A stretch of DNA of 34,793 bases from Agrilactobacillus composti DSM 18527 = JCM 14202 (GCF_001436375.1 NZ_AZGA01000065.1:1-34793), one strand, 5' to 3'; positions 15,943-24,101 are shown, numbered from the stretch's first letter. Numbers and translations: made by a program. Notes: generated by a model from the letters alone, not told the origin.

Positions 15943-15957
15943 AGAAAGCGATTACAT
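15943..15957 (-). promoter_or_regulatory. Catabolite-responsive element (cre) upstream of lactate oxidase
   Basis: The leftward strand reads ATGTAATCGCTTTCT, which fits the degenerate cre consensus WTGNAANCGNWNNCW at every fixed position. It lies about 50 bases upstream of the -35. CcpA control of lactate or pyruvate oxidase genes is known in lactic acid bacteria. Upstream position is less usual for repression than overlap with the promoter, so the direction of control is open. Confidence 0.6.
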
Positions 15958-15965
15958 ATACTTAT

Positions 15966-15997
15966 AAAAAAAGCCCAAATTCCGGTTGGAATTTGGG
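15966..15997 (-). terminator. Terminator of pyrD
   Basis: Perfect 10-base arms (15974-15983 and 15988-15997), 4-base loop, then seven T on the leftward strand (15966-15972). Separates pyrD from the lactate oxidase promoter region. Confidence 0.88.
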
Positions 15998-16007
15998 AAG
16001 ATACGGG

Positions 16008-16946
16008 CTATAGTTCTTTTAAGTTATTTTTGAAATCACTCAGGTTATGGTAATCTTTTTGAGCCATCACGTCACTGAGTTCTTGGGTCAAGCGGGCAAA
16101 GACATCCGGGCCATCTTTAGCCAACTGGGTCCCCACTTGAACCAGGTCAGCCCCAGCTAAGATATGGGCGAAGACGTCAGCCCCGGTTTGCACGCCGCCA
16201 GTGCCAATAATGGCGATACTGTCATTTAAGCGTTGTCTGAAGGCATGTACGTTGGCTAAAGCGGTGGGCAGGACATAAGCGCCGCCTAACCCGCCAAAGC
16301 CGCCCTTAGGCTTAATCGCAACGGTTTCAGAATCCACGTCAATATATAAGCCGTTACCCACACTGTTGATGGTGTTGATGTAGGCCAGGGGATATTGGTT
16401 GAGGATCTTGGCCACGATGTCAAATTGGGCCAGGTCAAAGTAAGGGGGCAACTTCACACCCAGGGGTTTGTGGAACAGCTTGAAGGCTGAATCCAGCATT
16501 TTTTCGGTGGCTTCAAAATCATAGGCCACTTGGGGTTTGCCAGGGACATTGGGGCAAGACAGGTTCAATTCCGTGAAGCCGTTGAAGTCGCTTTGATCCA
16601 CTTGGGCCAACATATCTAAATCCTCTTGCATGCTGATGCCGGCCACGGATAGGAATAAGGTGGGGACATCGGCTTGTGTTTGCTTAGCTAAGACATAGTC
16701 TAAATAATAAGGCAAACCTTCATTGGGCAAGCCCATGGAGTTGATGCTACCCAAAGCCAGGCTGCGGTAACGGGGCTTGGGATTGCCCTGGCGATAGGCC
16801 ATGGTGGCACTCTTGGTAACTAAGGTACCAGCACTAGAAGCTAAGAGTTCATCAAGCTGGGTGGTGGTATAACAATGGACGCCTGAAGCGTTCATTAAAG
16901 GATTGGCAAAGGTATGATTTTGAAACGTTGCGGACAAGTTGACCAA
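16008..16946 (-). CDS. pyrD: Dihydroorotate dehydrogenase, class 1A (fumarate type)
   Basis: 312 aa from a TTG at 16946 (AAGGGAG 9 bases upstream). Oxidises dihydroorotate to orotate in pyrimidine synthesis; class 1A enzymes are soluble FMN homodimers that use fumarate. Evidence: the catalytic Cys131 in [17 protein letters not shown]-binding Lys45 in [30 protein letters not shown], and [20 protein letters not shown] for the phosphate. The NVPGKPQ after the Cys is the class 1A form. No PyrK partner or other pyr gene is nearby, which fits a self-sufficient enzyme. Divergent from the Bcr-type transporter gene. Confidence 0.94.
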   Translation of the reverse strand: MVNLSATFQNHTFANPLMNASGVHCYTTTQLDELLASSAGTLVTKSATMAYRQGNPKPRYRSLALGSINSMGLPNEGLPYYLDYVLAKQTQADVPTLFLSVAGISMQEDLDMLAQVDQSDFNGFTELNLSCPNVPGKPQVAYDFEATEKMLDSAFKLFHKPLGVKLPPYFDLAQFDIVAKILNQYPLAYINTINSVGNGLYIDVDSETVAIKPKGGFGGLGGAYVLPTALANVHAFRQRLNDSIAIIGTGGVQTGADVFAHILAGADLVQVGTQLAKDGPDVFARLTQELSDVMAQKDYHNLSDFKNNLKEL

Positions 16947-17004
16947 GTGAAAAGACTCCCTTCAAATTTTGCATTCGTTCTATTTAAGCACAACCCAGGC
17001 GAAC

Positions 17005-17035
17005 TTGCAATTTTTTTGGTAACGTCTGTTATAAT
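17005..17035 (+). promoter_or_regulatory. Promoter of the Bcr/CflA transporter operon
   Basis: Extended -10 TGTTATAAT (17027-17035) with TTGCAA (17005-17010) upstream at a long spacing of 19. The GTG start follows 35 bases later. It lies in the divergent gap with pyrD. Confidence 0.6.
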
Positions 17036-17069
17036 ATTTAAGTTAGAGATTTTTAGAGGAGGAGACGGC

Positions 17070-18248
17070 GTGGCTAGAGCCAAACGATTTTTATTAACTT
17101 TTTTATTGGGGACTTTGAGTGCATTTGGCCCCTTATCCATGGATATGTACTTACCCGCTTTGCCGGACCTACAAGCCAACTTACATACCAGTCAATCTTT
17201 GGCTCAGTTGTCCATCACCGCTTGCCTGTTGGGCTTAGCCATTGGCCAAGTTTTTGTGGGGCCCATTAGTGACCGCTTTGGCCGTCGCTGGCCTTTATTG
17301 ATCGGGGTGGGCTTTTATGCCTTGACCAGTTTTGTGATCGTGGGGGTGACCCAGATCAGCACCTTGATCGTCCTACGCTTTATCCAGGGCCTAGGAGGGT
17401 CAGCGGGGCAAGTGTTATCCCGTTCCATTGCCCGGGATCAGTTTTCCGGAAAGTCTTTGGCCCGTTTCATGGCCATCTTGATGTCCATCAACGGGGTCTT
17501 TCCAATCATTGCCCCTTTATTTGGGGGCTTGGTCATTCGCTTCACCAATTGGCAGGGGATTTTTATGATCTTAGGGATTATTGGGGTGATTTTGGTATTA
17601 TGTGTGTTATTTTTCCTCAAGGAGACCCTACCCAAGGCCAAACGCAGTCGCAGCACCGGCCATGCCTTTAAGGAGATGGGAGAATTGGTCTTAGATGGGG
17701 GCTTTATGAAATATGCCCTGGGTCAAGGCTTTGTCATGGGGGCCTTGTTTGTGTATATCGCCGGGTCTTCCTTTGTCTTCCAGCAGATTTATCATTTATC
17801 CCCGCAGATGTTTAGCTTCATTTACGCCATCAATGGCATCAGTCTAGTCCTAGGCAGCAATATCGTGGGCCGCTTGGTGACGAATTTGTCAGAGGAGCGG
17901 ATTTTGCGAGTGGGGATTTTATTTGGCGTCAGTGTCACTGGTCTGTTGAGCCTGAGCTTGATTTTGGGGACAAATATGTATGTGTTGATGATCGGACTGT
18001 TGTTGATGGTCTTTGGCATCGGGATCGTAAATACCACAGCCACCTCACTGGCGATGAATGCCGAGGGGGATAAGGCCGGCGGCGCCTCAGCTTTATTAGG
18101 CTTATCCATGAACGCCATTGGCGGCCTAGCTACGCCCTTGGTGGGCTTGTTTGGCAGTCATTCCCAAGTACCGATGGTCTTACTGATGTTCACGGCTGAA
18201 GTTATTGGGTTTTTGATTTATACTGGGTTTACCAAACGGCTGGCGTAA
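17070..18248 (+). CDS. Bcr/CflA family drug efflux MFS transporter
   Basis: 392 aa from a GTG at 17070 (AGGAGGAG upstream); the frame runs back to 16914 but that would overlap pyrD and gives no start signal. Twelve membrane spans of the DHA1 group: span 1 ends FGPLSMDMYLPALPDL, the diagnostic Bcr/CflA motif, with MFS motif A as GPISDRFGRRWPL between spans 2 and 3 and motif B as LIVLRFIQGLGGSAGQVLSR. A proton-driven exporter of small hydrophobic drugs such as bicyclomycin or chloramphenicol in related proteins; the substrate here is unknown. First gene of a likely three-gene operon with a small membrane protein (10 bases on) and an HTH protein. Confidence 0.9.
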   Translation: MARAKRFLLTFLLGTLSAFGPLSMDMYLPALPDLQANLHTSQSLAQLSITACLLGLAIGQVFVGPISDRFGRRWPLLIGVGFYALTSFVIVGVTQISTLIVLRFIQGLGGSAGQVLSRSIARDQFSGKSLARFMAILMSINGVFPIIAPLFGGLVIRFTNWQGIFMILGIIGVILVLCVLFFLKETLPKAKRSRSTGHAFKEMGELVLDGGFMKYALGQGFVMGALFVYIAGSSFVFQQIYHLSPQMFSFIYAINGISLVLGSNIVGRLVTNLSEERILRVGILFGVSVTGLLSLSLILGTNMYVLMIGLLLMVFGIGIVNTTATSLAMNAEGDKAGGASALLGLSMNAIGGLATPLVGLFGSHSQVPMVLLMFTAEVIGFLIYTGFTKRLA

Positions 18249-18258
18249 GGAGGCCAAC

Positions 18259-18498
18259 ATGATGAAACCCATTGATTCAAAAACGATGTATCTGCGTTTG
18301 TCACTGTATTTTCGCCTGGTTTTACCCCTAGCTGGCGTAATTCTCTTTGTCGTCTCAGCGCTTTTCTTTGTGGGAGTCAAAGGCTATCGGGGGTTAGACA
18401 TTTGGCTATTTTGTGCCTTGCCTTTAGTTGCTAACCTGGTGATCGGGATACCAGCTTGGGTGGTTTATTTTTGGCGACATCGGAAAGAACATTTATGA
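18259..18498 (+). CDS. Small two-span membrane protein
   Basis: 79 aa, AAGGAGG 7 bases before the ATG at 18259, 10 bases after the transporter gene. Two clear hydrophobic spans: about residues 18-40 (LVLPLAGVILFVVSALFFVG) and 47-72 (IWLFCALPLVANLVIGIPAW), with a basic C-terminus WRHRKEHL. No family recognised. Its tight link suggests it accompanies the efflux pump, which is an inference. Confidence 0.7.
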   Translation: MMKPIDSKTMYLRLSLYFRLVLPLAGVILFVVSALFFVGVKGYRGLDIWLFCALPLVANLVIGIPAWVVYFWRHRKEHL

Positions 18499-18523
18499 TA
18501 GCATATGGAAGAAGAGGAGAAAA

Positions 18524-18802
18524 ATGGTCAAAAACATTAAATTTGATGATGATTTGAAAGCACGTCTTGAAGATCCAGAATTCAAAGCTGATTTTGATCG
18601 TGAGTCAAATAAACTTGAAGCAGCTATCGTAATTAGCCAAGCACGCGAATCCGCAGGGTTAACACAGCGCGATTTGGCGGCTAAAGCAGGTGTCCCACAG
18701 TCTACAGTCGCTCGTATTGAGCGGGGGGATAACACCAGCTTTGAAACGCTTGGTAAGATAGCAACTGCACTGGGGAAGCGAATCAAACTGAGTCTTGTTT
18801 AA
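18524..18802 (+). CDS. HigA/XRE-type HTH protein (antitoxin-like, no toxin seen)
   Basis: 92 aa, AGAGG(A) before the ATG. The N-terminal 35 residues are a charged helix (DDLKARLEDPEFKADFDRES) seen in HigA-type antitoxins; residues about 40-92 are a Cro/CI HTH (ARESAGLTQRDLAAKAGVPQ, then STVARIERGDNTSFETLGKI). HigA usually lies after a RelE-fold HigB toxin of about 100 aa; the upstream gene here is a membrane protein and the downstream one is a cold-shock gene on the other strand, so no toxin is present. It may be a lone regulator of the efflux operon. Confidence 0.8.
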   Translation: MVKNIKFDDDLKARLEDPEFKADFDRESNKLEAAIVISQARESAGLTQRDLAAKAGVPQSTVARIERGDNTSFETLGKIATALGKRIKLSLV

Positions 18803-18824
18803 AAGATTTAAAGAATAGCGCACA

Positions 18825-18856
18825 AAAAAACACAGGCCCGAAGACCTGTGTTTTTT
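18825..18856. terminator. Bidirectional terminator
   Basis: Twelve-base perfect arms (18825-18836 and 18845-18856) with A-runs on one side and T-runs on the other, so it terminates both the rightward HTH gene and the leftward cold-shock gene. Confidence 0.88.
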
Positions 18857-18873
18857 AAAGGTTGTTTAACGAA

Positions 18874-19074
18874 TTAAAGTTTAACAACGTTTGCAGCTTG
18901 TGGGCCACGATCGCTTTGTTCAACGTCAAAAGATACTTTTTGACCTTCATCAAGAGATTTGTAACCGTCACTTTGGATAGCAGAGAAGTGAACGAAAATG
19001 TCGTTGCCTTCGTCTGTAGTAATAAAGCCGAAACCTTTGTCTGCGTTAAACCATTTAACTGTACCGTTTTGCAT
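18874..19074 (-). CDS. csp: Cold-shock protein, CspA family
   Basis: 66 aa, AAAGGAA 9 bases before the ATG. Single-stranded nucleic-acid-binding beta-barrel: [20 protein letters not shown] contains RNP1 (KGFGFI), DIFVHFSAI contains RNP2, and the end is [11 protein letters not shown]. Length and sequence are canonical. It acts as an RNA chaperone in the cytoplasm. The leader from the promoter (19187-19215) to the ATG is about 105 bases, long as in cspA mRNAs whose leaders sense temperature. Confidence 0.96.
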   Translation of the reverse strand: MQNGTVKWFNADKGFGFITTDEGNDIFVHFSAIQSDGYKSLDEGQKVSFDVEQSDRGPQAANVVKL

Positions 19075-19186
19075 GTGTATAAATTCCTTTCAATAACAAA
19101 CCTTGAGTAACAAACAACTGGTAACCTTTGAAAGAAATCTATAAAGCAAAAACTTATAAAATCCGTTCCATCAATTACTGTTTATT

Positions 19187-19215
19187 ACTATAACATGTTA
19201 AATTAAATAAAGCAA
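19187..19215 (-). promoter_or_regulatory. Promoter of the cold-shock gene
   Basis: On the leftward strand TTGCTT (19210-19215), spacer 17, extended -10 with TATAGT (19187-19192). It starts 15 bases after the stop codon of the permease gene, with no terminator between, so read-through from the permease is possible. Confidence 0.7.
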
Positions 19216-19229
19216 ATTTAGTTCTAAGA

Positions 19230-20627
19230 TTATTTTTCGTCTACTTTAATATTAGAATGATTCATCCCGTAGGTGAGGTAAATAATCAAGCCCACCACGA
19301 ACCAAGCGATGGAGGCTAACCAAGTTTCCAGGTGGAGTTGGGTCATCAACGCGAGACACAGGATTAATGAAATAACTGGCAAGACAGGGTATAGCGGTAC
19401 TTTAAAACCATCGGCATTTTCAATATCATGGCGTTTGCGCAAAGGAATAATACCAATGGAAACAAAGGAGAAGGCAATCAAGGTCCCGATATTAACTAGT
19501 TCAGCCAATTGCCCGATGTTAATGAAGCCGCCCATCAGGGAAATGATGATGGTGACGGTGATTAAACTGTGGTTAGGCAAGTGATTCTTATTGATATTAC
19601 CTAAGAATTTAGGCAAGAGACCATCCCGGCCAATGGCATAAACCAAGCGGGAACTGCTGTAAATCATGGTGACCATCATGGTAAACATCCCGGCCATGGC
19701 CCCCACGGAGATAATGCCAGCTACACCGTTCAAGTTCACTAACTGTAAGGCGAAGGAAACGGGATCGGCGACGTTTAATTTCGTAAAAGGCACCATCCCG
19801 GTCAAAACTGTGGAAACAGCCATGTACAAAATAGTGGCAATGATCAAGGTGCCAATGATGCCTACTGGTAAGTTCCTCTGGGGATCTTTGACTTCTGGGG
19901 CGGAAGCAGAGACCGCATCAAAGCCCAAATAAGCAAAGAATACGGTGGCTGCCCCGCCGACGATACCACGAGAACCAAAGGGCAAGAATGGCGACCAGTT
20001 GCTAGGTTTCACATAGAAGAAGCCCACGACGACGAATAAAATAATAATAGCAATTTTAACAATAACCATGAAATCATTGATGCGCATAGAAGACTTCATA
20101 CCTTTAGATAACATCCAGGCAATCACCCAAACCACTAGGATGGCGATCACGTTGATATAAGTCCCATGGCTAGGGTCAAAGGCCCCAGAGATAGCTTGGG
20201 GCAGGTGTAAGCCAAAGCCCTTTAAAAAGGCACTAAAGTAGGCGGAAAAGCCCACTGATACGGCGGCCACAGCTAGCATGTATTCCAAGATCAGCGCCCA
20301 GCCGATGACCCAGCCAATAAATTGGCCAAAAATAATGTTCCCATAAGAATAAGCACTGCCGGCTACTGGTAAAGATGAAGCGAATTCGGCGTAACACATG
20401 GCAGCAGTGGCACAAATAATAGCAGCGACTAAGAAACTTAAAATGACGCCGGGCCCGGCGGTGGTGGCGGCCACGGTACCTGGTAAAATAAAGATACCAG
20501 TGCCGATGACGGCCCCGATCCCTAAGGCCATGAGGTCTCTGGCTTTCAGCGTCTTTTGAAACTTAACATCCTCTTTCAAATACTGATGGATGTTAGCTTT
20601 GCGGGTCATTTTCTCCCAAACTGACAT
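19230..20627 (-). CDS. APC superfamily amino acid permease (cationic amino acid transporter type)
   Basis: 465 aa, AAAGGAG 6 bases before the ATG. Twelve hydrophobic spans. The unwound helix 1 substrate motif is GIGAVIGTGIFILPG near residue 37; helix 6 carries FFAYLGFDAVSASAPEVKDP, and SSRLVYAIGRDGLLP follows helix 8. This layout fits the YhdG/YfnA/CAT group of proton-coupled amino acid uptake systems; the substrate may be a cationic or branched amino acid and cannot be fixed. The N-terminus has a cytoplasmic run of about 30 polar residues, usual in this group. Single gene, upstream of csp on the same strand. Confidence 0.88.
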   Translation of the reverse strand: MSVWEKMTRKANIHQYLKEDVKFQKTLKARDLMALGIGAVIGTGIFILPGTVAATTAGPGVILSFLVAAIICATAAMCYAEFASSLPVAGSAYSYGNIIFGQFIGWVIGWALILEYMLAVAAVSVGFSAYFSAFLKGFGLHLPQAISGAFDPSHGTYINVIAILVVWVIAWMLSKGMKSSMRINDFMVIVKIAIIILFVVVGFFYVKPSNWSPFLPFGSRGIVGGAATVFFAYLGFDAVSASAPEVKDPQRNLPVGIIGTLIIATILYMAVSTVLTGMVPFTKLNVADPVSFALQLVNLNGVAGIISVGAMAGMFTMMVTMIYSSSRLVYAIGRDGLLPKFLGNINKNHLPNHSLITVTIIISLMGGFINIGQLAELVNIGTLIAFSFVSIGIIPLRKRHDIENADGFKVPLYPVLPVISLILCLALMTQLHLETWLASIAWFVVGLIIYLTYGMNHSNIKVDEK

Positions 20628-20724
20628 AGCAAACTCCTTTAATCATTTTTTAACTTTCAGGATAGTGGAAAAATCCTTTCATGTCAATGGTACTTGCTAG
20701 ATTTAAGGATTTTCTTAATGCCAA

Positions 20725-20767
20725 AACAGCCCTGGCGGTTAGAGTTTTCTAACCTGCCAGGGCTGTT
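20725..20767 (-). terminator. Terminator of the dioxygenase-like gene
   Basis: Twelve-base perfect outer arms (20725-20736 and 20756-20767) continued by GGTTAG/CTAACC inside, four T after the stem on the leftward strand. Confidence 0.85.
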
Positions 20768-20782
20768 GTTAATATAAATGAC

Positions 20783-21769
20783 TTATTTATCACCCACGTG
20801 GGCTTCTGGGGAATTTGGCACGGTATTAAAAGGCACTAAATTGGCTTCAATGCTAGCCCGGTCGCCTTCTAAGAATGGTGGTAATTCCAAGTGGACGCCG
20901 GCTTCTTCGTAAGTTTCGTCTAATAAGAAGCCAGGGCCGTCCGTGGCGATTTCAAAGAGTAGACCAGGGATTGGCCGGAAGTACTCGGACTTGAAGTAAA
21001 AACGATCCACAAAGCCGGAATCTTTAAAGCCTCGGCCAGAAATGCGTTCGATCCAATAGTTCAAGCTCTTTTCATCGTCCGTTCGAAAAGCCAAATGGTG
21101 CACGCCCCCGTAGCCTTGCATGGCTTGATTTAAGAAGCGTTGATGGTCCACGATCACTTGGGCGCCGTGCCCACCTTGATGGAGTTCATACAAGGTGAAT
21201 TGGCCCTCTTTTTGGACTTTTTCAAATTCTAAGAGGTCCACTAAAACAGCCCCTAGGTTGTCGGGGTCATCGGTGGTGATGTATTCCGGGCCTAAGCCCA
21301 CAATGGCAAATTCAGCGGGCACTGGGCTGTAGCGATAAGGCGTGCCGCCGGGGACCCCTTGGTTGTGTTCATCGGAGATCAATTGGTAATTTTGGCCGTC
21401 AAAATCGTAGAAGTAAAGGATCTTGGCGCCGAAACGTTCGTCGATTTCGCCGTGGCGGACTTTGTATTGATCAAAGCGCTGGATCCAATAATCTAGGGCT
21501 TTGTCGTTAGGAATGCGAAAAGAAGTCCGGTTCAATTCGTTGGTGCCGTGGATGGCTTGGGGGATGCCGGGGAAGTCAAAGAACGTGATGTCTGTGCCGG
21601 CGGTGCCCATGTCATCGGTGAAGTATAAGTGATAAGTTCTCACATCGTCTTGGTTGACGGTTTTTTTAATTAAATGTAGACCTAAAATTTCAGTCATGAA
21701 GTCGAAAATCTTTGGGGCACTGGAAGTAATGGCTGTTAAGTGATGTAAACCGGTTAAATTAGTATTCAT
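20783..21769 (-). CDS. VOC-family ring-cleaving dioxygenase-like protein (MhqO type)
   Basis: 328 aa. Two tandem glyoxalase/VOC modules: residues about 5-150 (TGLHHLTAITSSAPKIFDFM, metal-ligand His in LHHLTA) and about 150-310 (YGGVHHLAFRTDDEKSLNYW; later LLFEIATDGPGF with the Glu ligand). This layout matches Bacillus MhqO/YkcA-type proteins, induced by quinones and by electrophiles and thought to open aromatic rings of hydroquinones or catechols. Metal-dependent and cytoplasmic; the real substrate is unknown. The promoter (21788-21834) carries a palindrome shared with lactate oxidase. Monocistronic. Confidence 0.85.
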   Translation of the reverse strand: MNTNLTGLHHLTAITSSAPKIFDFMTEILGLHLIKKTVNQDDVRTYHLYFTDDMGTAGTDITFFDFPGIPQAIHGTNELNRTSFRIPNDKALDYWIQRFDQYKVRHGEIDERFGAKILYFYDFDGQNYQLISDEHNQGVPGGTPYRYSPVPAEFAIVGLGPEYITTDDPDNLGAVLVDLLEFEKVQKEGQFTLYELHQGGHGAQVIVDHQRFLNQAMQGYGGVHHLAFRTDDEKSLNYWIERISGRGFKDSGFVDRFYFKSEYFRPIPGLLFEIATDGPGFLLDETYEEAGVHLELPPFLEGDRASIEANLVPFNTVPNSPEAHVGDK

Positions 21770-21787
21770 AAATAACGCTCCCCTTTT

Positions 21788-21834
21788 TACTTACTTTATG
21801 TAAGTATCGTATCATGAAGCTGGGGGAAAAGCAA
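21788..21834 (-). promoter_or_regulatory. Promoter and operator of the MhqO-like gene
   Basis: On the leftward strand TTGCTT (21829-21834), spacer 17, TACGAT (21806-21811). A perfect inverted repeat TACTTACTTTATGTAAGTA (21788-21806; 7-base arms, 5-base gap) covers the start of transcription. It shares CTTAC-TTTxT-GTAAG with the lactate oxidase operator. Confidence 0.75.
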
Positions 21835-21898
21835 CTGAATACTTTGAGAAATTAGCTTATCAGTCCCTTTAAACCGGGATTTCGTTTGCACAAACTGG

Positions 21899-22672
21899 TT
21901 AAAAATCAAATAAAACCCGAGTGACTTCCCCGGAATCAAAGGTCTTAAGTCCTTGCGGGGTCTGCAATTCCAAACCACCGTTAGGGGCAATGCCGGCGAC
22001 TTCACCCTTTACTTTAGTGGCCCCGGTTTGTAAGATCACGGTCTTGCCTTGCAGATAGGCATGTTGGTGGTAATAGGGCAGGTAATCACCCGTGGCGTAA
22101 GTTTCGGCTAATTTCGGCAGGGCCTGCAATAAGTCCGCCACCAATGCCACCACATCTCCAGGGGCGTCGATGCCCCCAACTTTGGCGGCCAAGTCCGGGG
22201 CCAAGTTGTTGGGGGTTTTTAAATTGATACCCATGCCCACGATGACCGCCACTTGTTGGGCATTGATGGGCGTGGTTTCACAGAGGATGCCGGTGATCTT
22301 TTTATCCCGCAGATAGAGGTCATTGACCCATTTGATTTGAGGTTTCACGTGAAACATTTTCGTGATGGCTTGGGCGGCAATCACCGCCACACTGGTGGTT
22401 AACAGCCCCGGATTTAAGGTGGCCAGGTCCCCCACAAAGGTATAGGTGAGGTAAATCCCGGTATCGGCCGGGGAGTAAAAGGCGCGATTTAAGCGGCCTT
22501 TGCCGGCGGTTTGTTGACTAGCCACGATGAAAAAAGGCGGCTTTTGACCGGCTGCCACCCGCCGCTTGGCAGCGGTATTGGTGGAGTCTATTGTTGGCGA
22601 ATAATATAACGTTGGGGTGGTATGTTCGTTCAGTTGGGTCTGTTGTTGCAGGGCAGCTAAATCAAGGGACAT
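21899..22672 (-). CDS. birA: Biotin--protein ligase, monofunctional
   Basis: 257 aa, GAGGTG before the ATG. Activates biotin to biotinyl-AMP and attaches it to carrier proteins such as acetyl-CoA carboxylase or pyruvate carboxylase. Evidence: GKGRLNR at about residues 57-63 (biotinyl-5'-AMP loop, usual form GxGRxGR/xxR), KWVNDLYLRDKKITGIL at about 114-130 (catalytic Lys and ATP contact), GMGINLKTP, and a C-terminal SH3-like domain ending VTRVLFDF. Without the usual N-terminal winged helix of repressor-type BirA (about 60 residues shorter than 320 aa), so it cannot repress transcription. The deaminase-like gene lies 12 bases upstream, probably in one operon. Confidence 0.92.
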   Translation of the reverse strand: MSLDLAALQQQTQLNEHTTPTLYYSPTIDSTNTAAKRRVAAGQKPPFFIVASQQTAGKGRLNRAFYSPADTGIYLTYTFVGDLATLNPGLLTTSVAVIAAQAITKMFHVKPQIKWVNDLYLRDKKITGILCETTPINAQQVAVIVGMGINLKTPNNLAPDLAAKVGGIDAPGDVVALVADLLQALPKLAETYATGDYLPYYHQHAYLQGKTVILQTGATKVKGEVAGIAPNGGLELQTPQGLKTFDSGEVTRVLFDF

Positions 22673-22684
22673 TTAAAAAGCACC

Positions 22685-23158
22685 TCATTTTTTTAAACTG
22701 GTAATAGGAATTTTGGTAAGTTGCATATGATGGGAGTGCATCAACTCTAAGGCATAGGCGTCGTTGTGATAGTCGTAGCAATAACTAATGGCCACAATGC
22801 CGGCTTGGATCAAGGCTTTGGTGCAGTTTAAACAGGGAAAGTGGGTCACAAATAAGGCAGCGCCTTTGGTCCGGACCCCATTGGCGGCACATTGTAAAAT
22901 CGCATTTAACTCGGAATGCACGGTGCGGATACAATGACCATTATCCATTAAATGGCCGGCGTCATCACAATGGGGTTCCCCCAGGACACTGCCGTTATAG
23001 CCCGTGGCGATAATACGTTTATCCCGGACTAACACGCTGCCCACGGTGGCCCGCTCACAAGTGGAGCGTTGGGCCACACTGATGGCCAATTTCATAAAGT
23101 ATTGATCCCAAGTTTCTCGATCTTTGTGACGTTTGGATGGTTCGATGGTATATGTCAT
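22685..23158 (-). CDS. dCMP deaminase family protein (ComEB-like)
   Basis: 157 aa, GGAGG about 10 bases before the ATG. Zinc-dependent cytidine/deoxycytidylate deaminase fold: TVHSELNAI gives the zinc ligand His81 and catalytic Glu83, and FPCLNC gives Cys109 and Cys112. CDDAGHL and the HCxRT stretch are typical of the dCMP deaminase/ComEB group, where a first zinc site is often added by Cys/His at about residues 64-76. It converts dCMP to dUMP for thymidylate synthesis. In bacilli the relative ComEB lies in a competence operon, but no such genes are here. Followed by birA. Confidence 0.88.
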   Translation of the reverse strand: MTYTIEPSKRHKDRETWDQYFMKLAISVAQRSTCERATVGSVLVRDKRIIATGYNGSVLGEPHCDDAGHLMDNGHCIRTVHSELNAILQCAANGVRTKGAALFVTHFPCLNCTKALIQAGIVAISYCYDYHNDAYALELMHSHHMQLTKIPITSLKK

Positions 23159-23199
23159 GATGATTTGACCTCCGGATTAAAATGAAAGCATGGATTTTT

Positions 23200-23246
23200 C
23201 AAAACAAAAGCGTTTGGCAATCGTTCATGCCGATTACGCAAACGCT
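23200..23246 (-). terminator. Terminator of the envelope gene cluster
   Basis: AGCGTTTG/CAAACGCT arms (23209-23216 and 23239-23246) extended by an imperfect AATCG/CGATT inner helix; leftward T-rich tail TTTGTTTT. It begins about 13 bases after the stop of the 24101 gene. Confidence 0.7.
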
Positions 23247-23258
23247 GTGTAATAAATT

Positions 23259-24101
23259 CTAGGGCGCTTTGGGCGCTTGTTTTTGTTGAAAGGCAACTTT
23301 AGCCTGTAATTTATAAGGGGTGGGGACTTCAGAAATCGCCCCTTGATCCAAGACTTTTTGCGGGCCGCCGAAAACTTTCAAGTCGGCGAGGGCCAATTTG
23401 TAATTAGCCATGGCTTCATCAATATTGGACAAGCCCACGTGAGCCAGATGACCCACGGGTTTAGCGGTCAAGGCATTGAGCCCGGCTAAGATGATCACAT
23501 CTTGATCTTGAATTTGCAGGTTAAAGAAAGGCAAGGCCGTGGGGTGCGTGATTTTAGTCACAGGTTGATTCTTTTGTAATTTTTGCGAAATCTCTAAGTC
23601 CGATAATTGGTCAAAGCCATGATCTAACAGGGCCTGGTGTTCTAACTCTTGGACCACACTGCGCAGATTGTCTTGTTCTTGGCTACTGATGTTGATCGTA
23701 GCTGGGACCAAACTGTTTTCATTAAAGAGGCCAGCTGTGGGGACATTTTGGATCTTGGTGGCTGGGGTCTGCTGACCTTGTTGTTGGGCCTGCTGTTGGG
23801 CTACGGCTTCTTTTGGTGGCCCCCCTAAAAGTTTTTCTATTTTAGGAGAAATATCAAACTTCACCGTTTTTTGGGTGAAGTAAAAAATGATATTTAAAAT
23901 GCAGAAGTACAATAAAATTAAGAAGACGAGTAGGTAGAGGATAGCCCGGGGATAGTACTGGTAGCGAAAAGCGTGCAGGGCTAAGTATAATAGGTAGAAA
24001 TTACCTAAGGACGCAATCACGGTGTAAATTTGATTGCGGGGTTTGTTATTGATATTAAAATAACCCAAAAAGTGATTCAGGGTATCTAAAATGGTTAACA
24101 T
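23259..24101 (-). CDS. Two-span membrane protein with soluble C-terminal domain, unknown
   Basis: 280 aa, AGGTGATG before the ATG. Residues about 25-45 and 53-77 are hydrophobic spans (VIASLGNFYLLYLALHAFRY and LLVFLILLYFCILNIIFYF). A Gln-rich linker lies at about 98-112, then a soluble domain of about 150 residues with ATINISSQEQDNLRSVVQEL, PFFNLQIQDQDVIILAGLNA and GHLAHVGLSNIDEAMANYKL. I know similar proteins as conserved and uncharacterised in lactobacilli but cannot name the family with confidence. It starts 15 bases after the Ser/Asn-rich gene, so both are probably cotranscribed. Confidence 0.7.
   Translation of the reverse strand: MLTILDTLNHFLGYFNINNKPRNQIYTVIASLGNFYLLYLALHAFRYQYYPRAILYLLVFLILLYFCILNIIFYFTQKTVKFDISPKIEKLLGGPPKEAVAQQQAQQQGQQTPATKIQNVPTAGLFNENSLVPATINISSQEQDNLRSVVQELEHQALLDHGFDQLSDLEISQKLQKNQPVTKITHPTALPFFNLQIQDQDVIILAGLNALTAKPVGHLAHVGLSNIDEAMANYKLALADLKVFGGPQKVLDQGAISEVPTPYKLQAKVAFQQKQAPKAP

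Noticed and set aside
18259-18802. Classical HigBA toxin-antitoxin pair
   Set aside because: The upstream gene encodes a two-span membrane protein, not a RelE-fold toxin.
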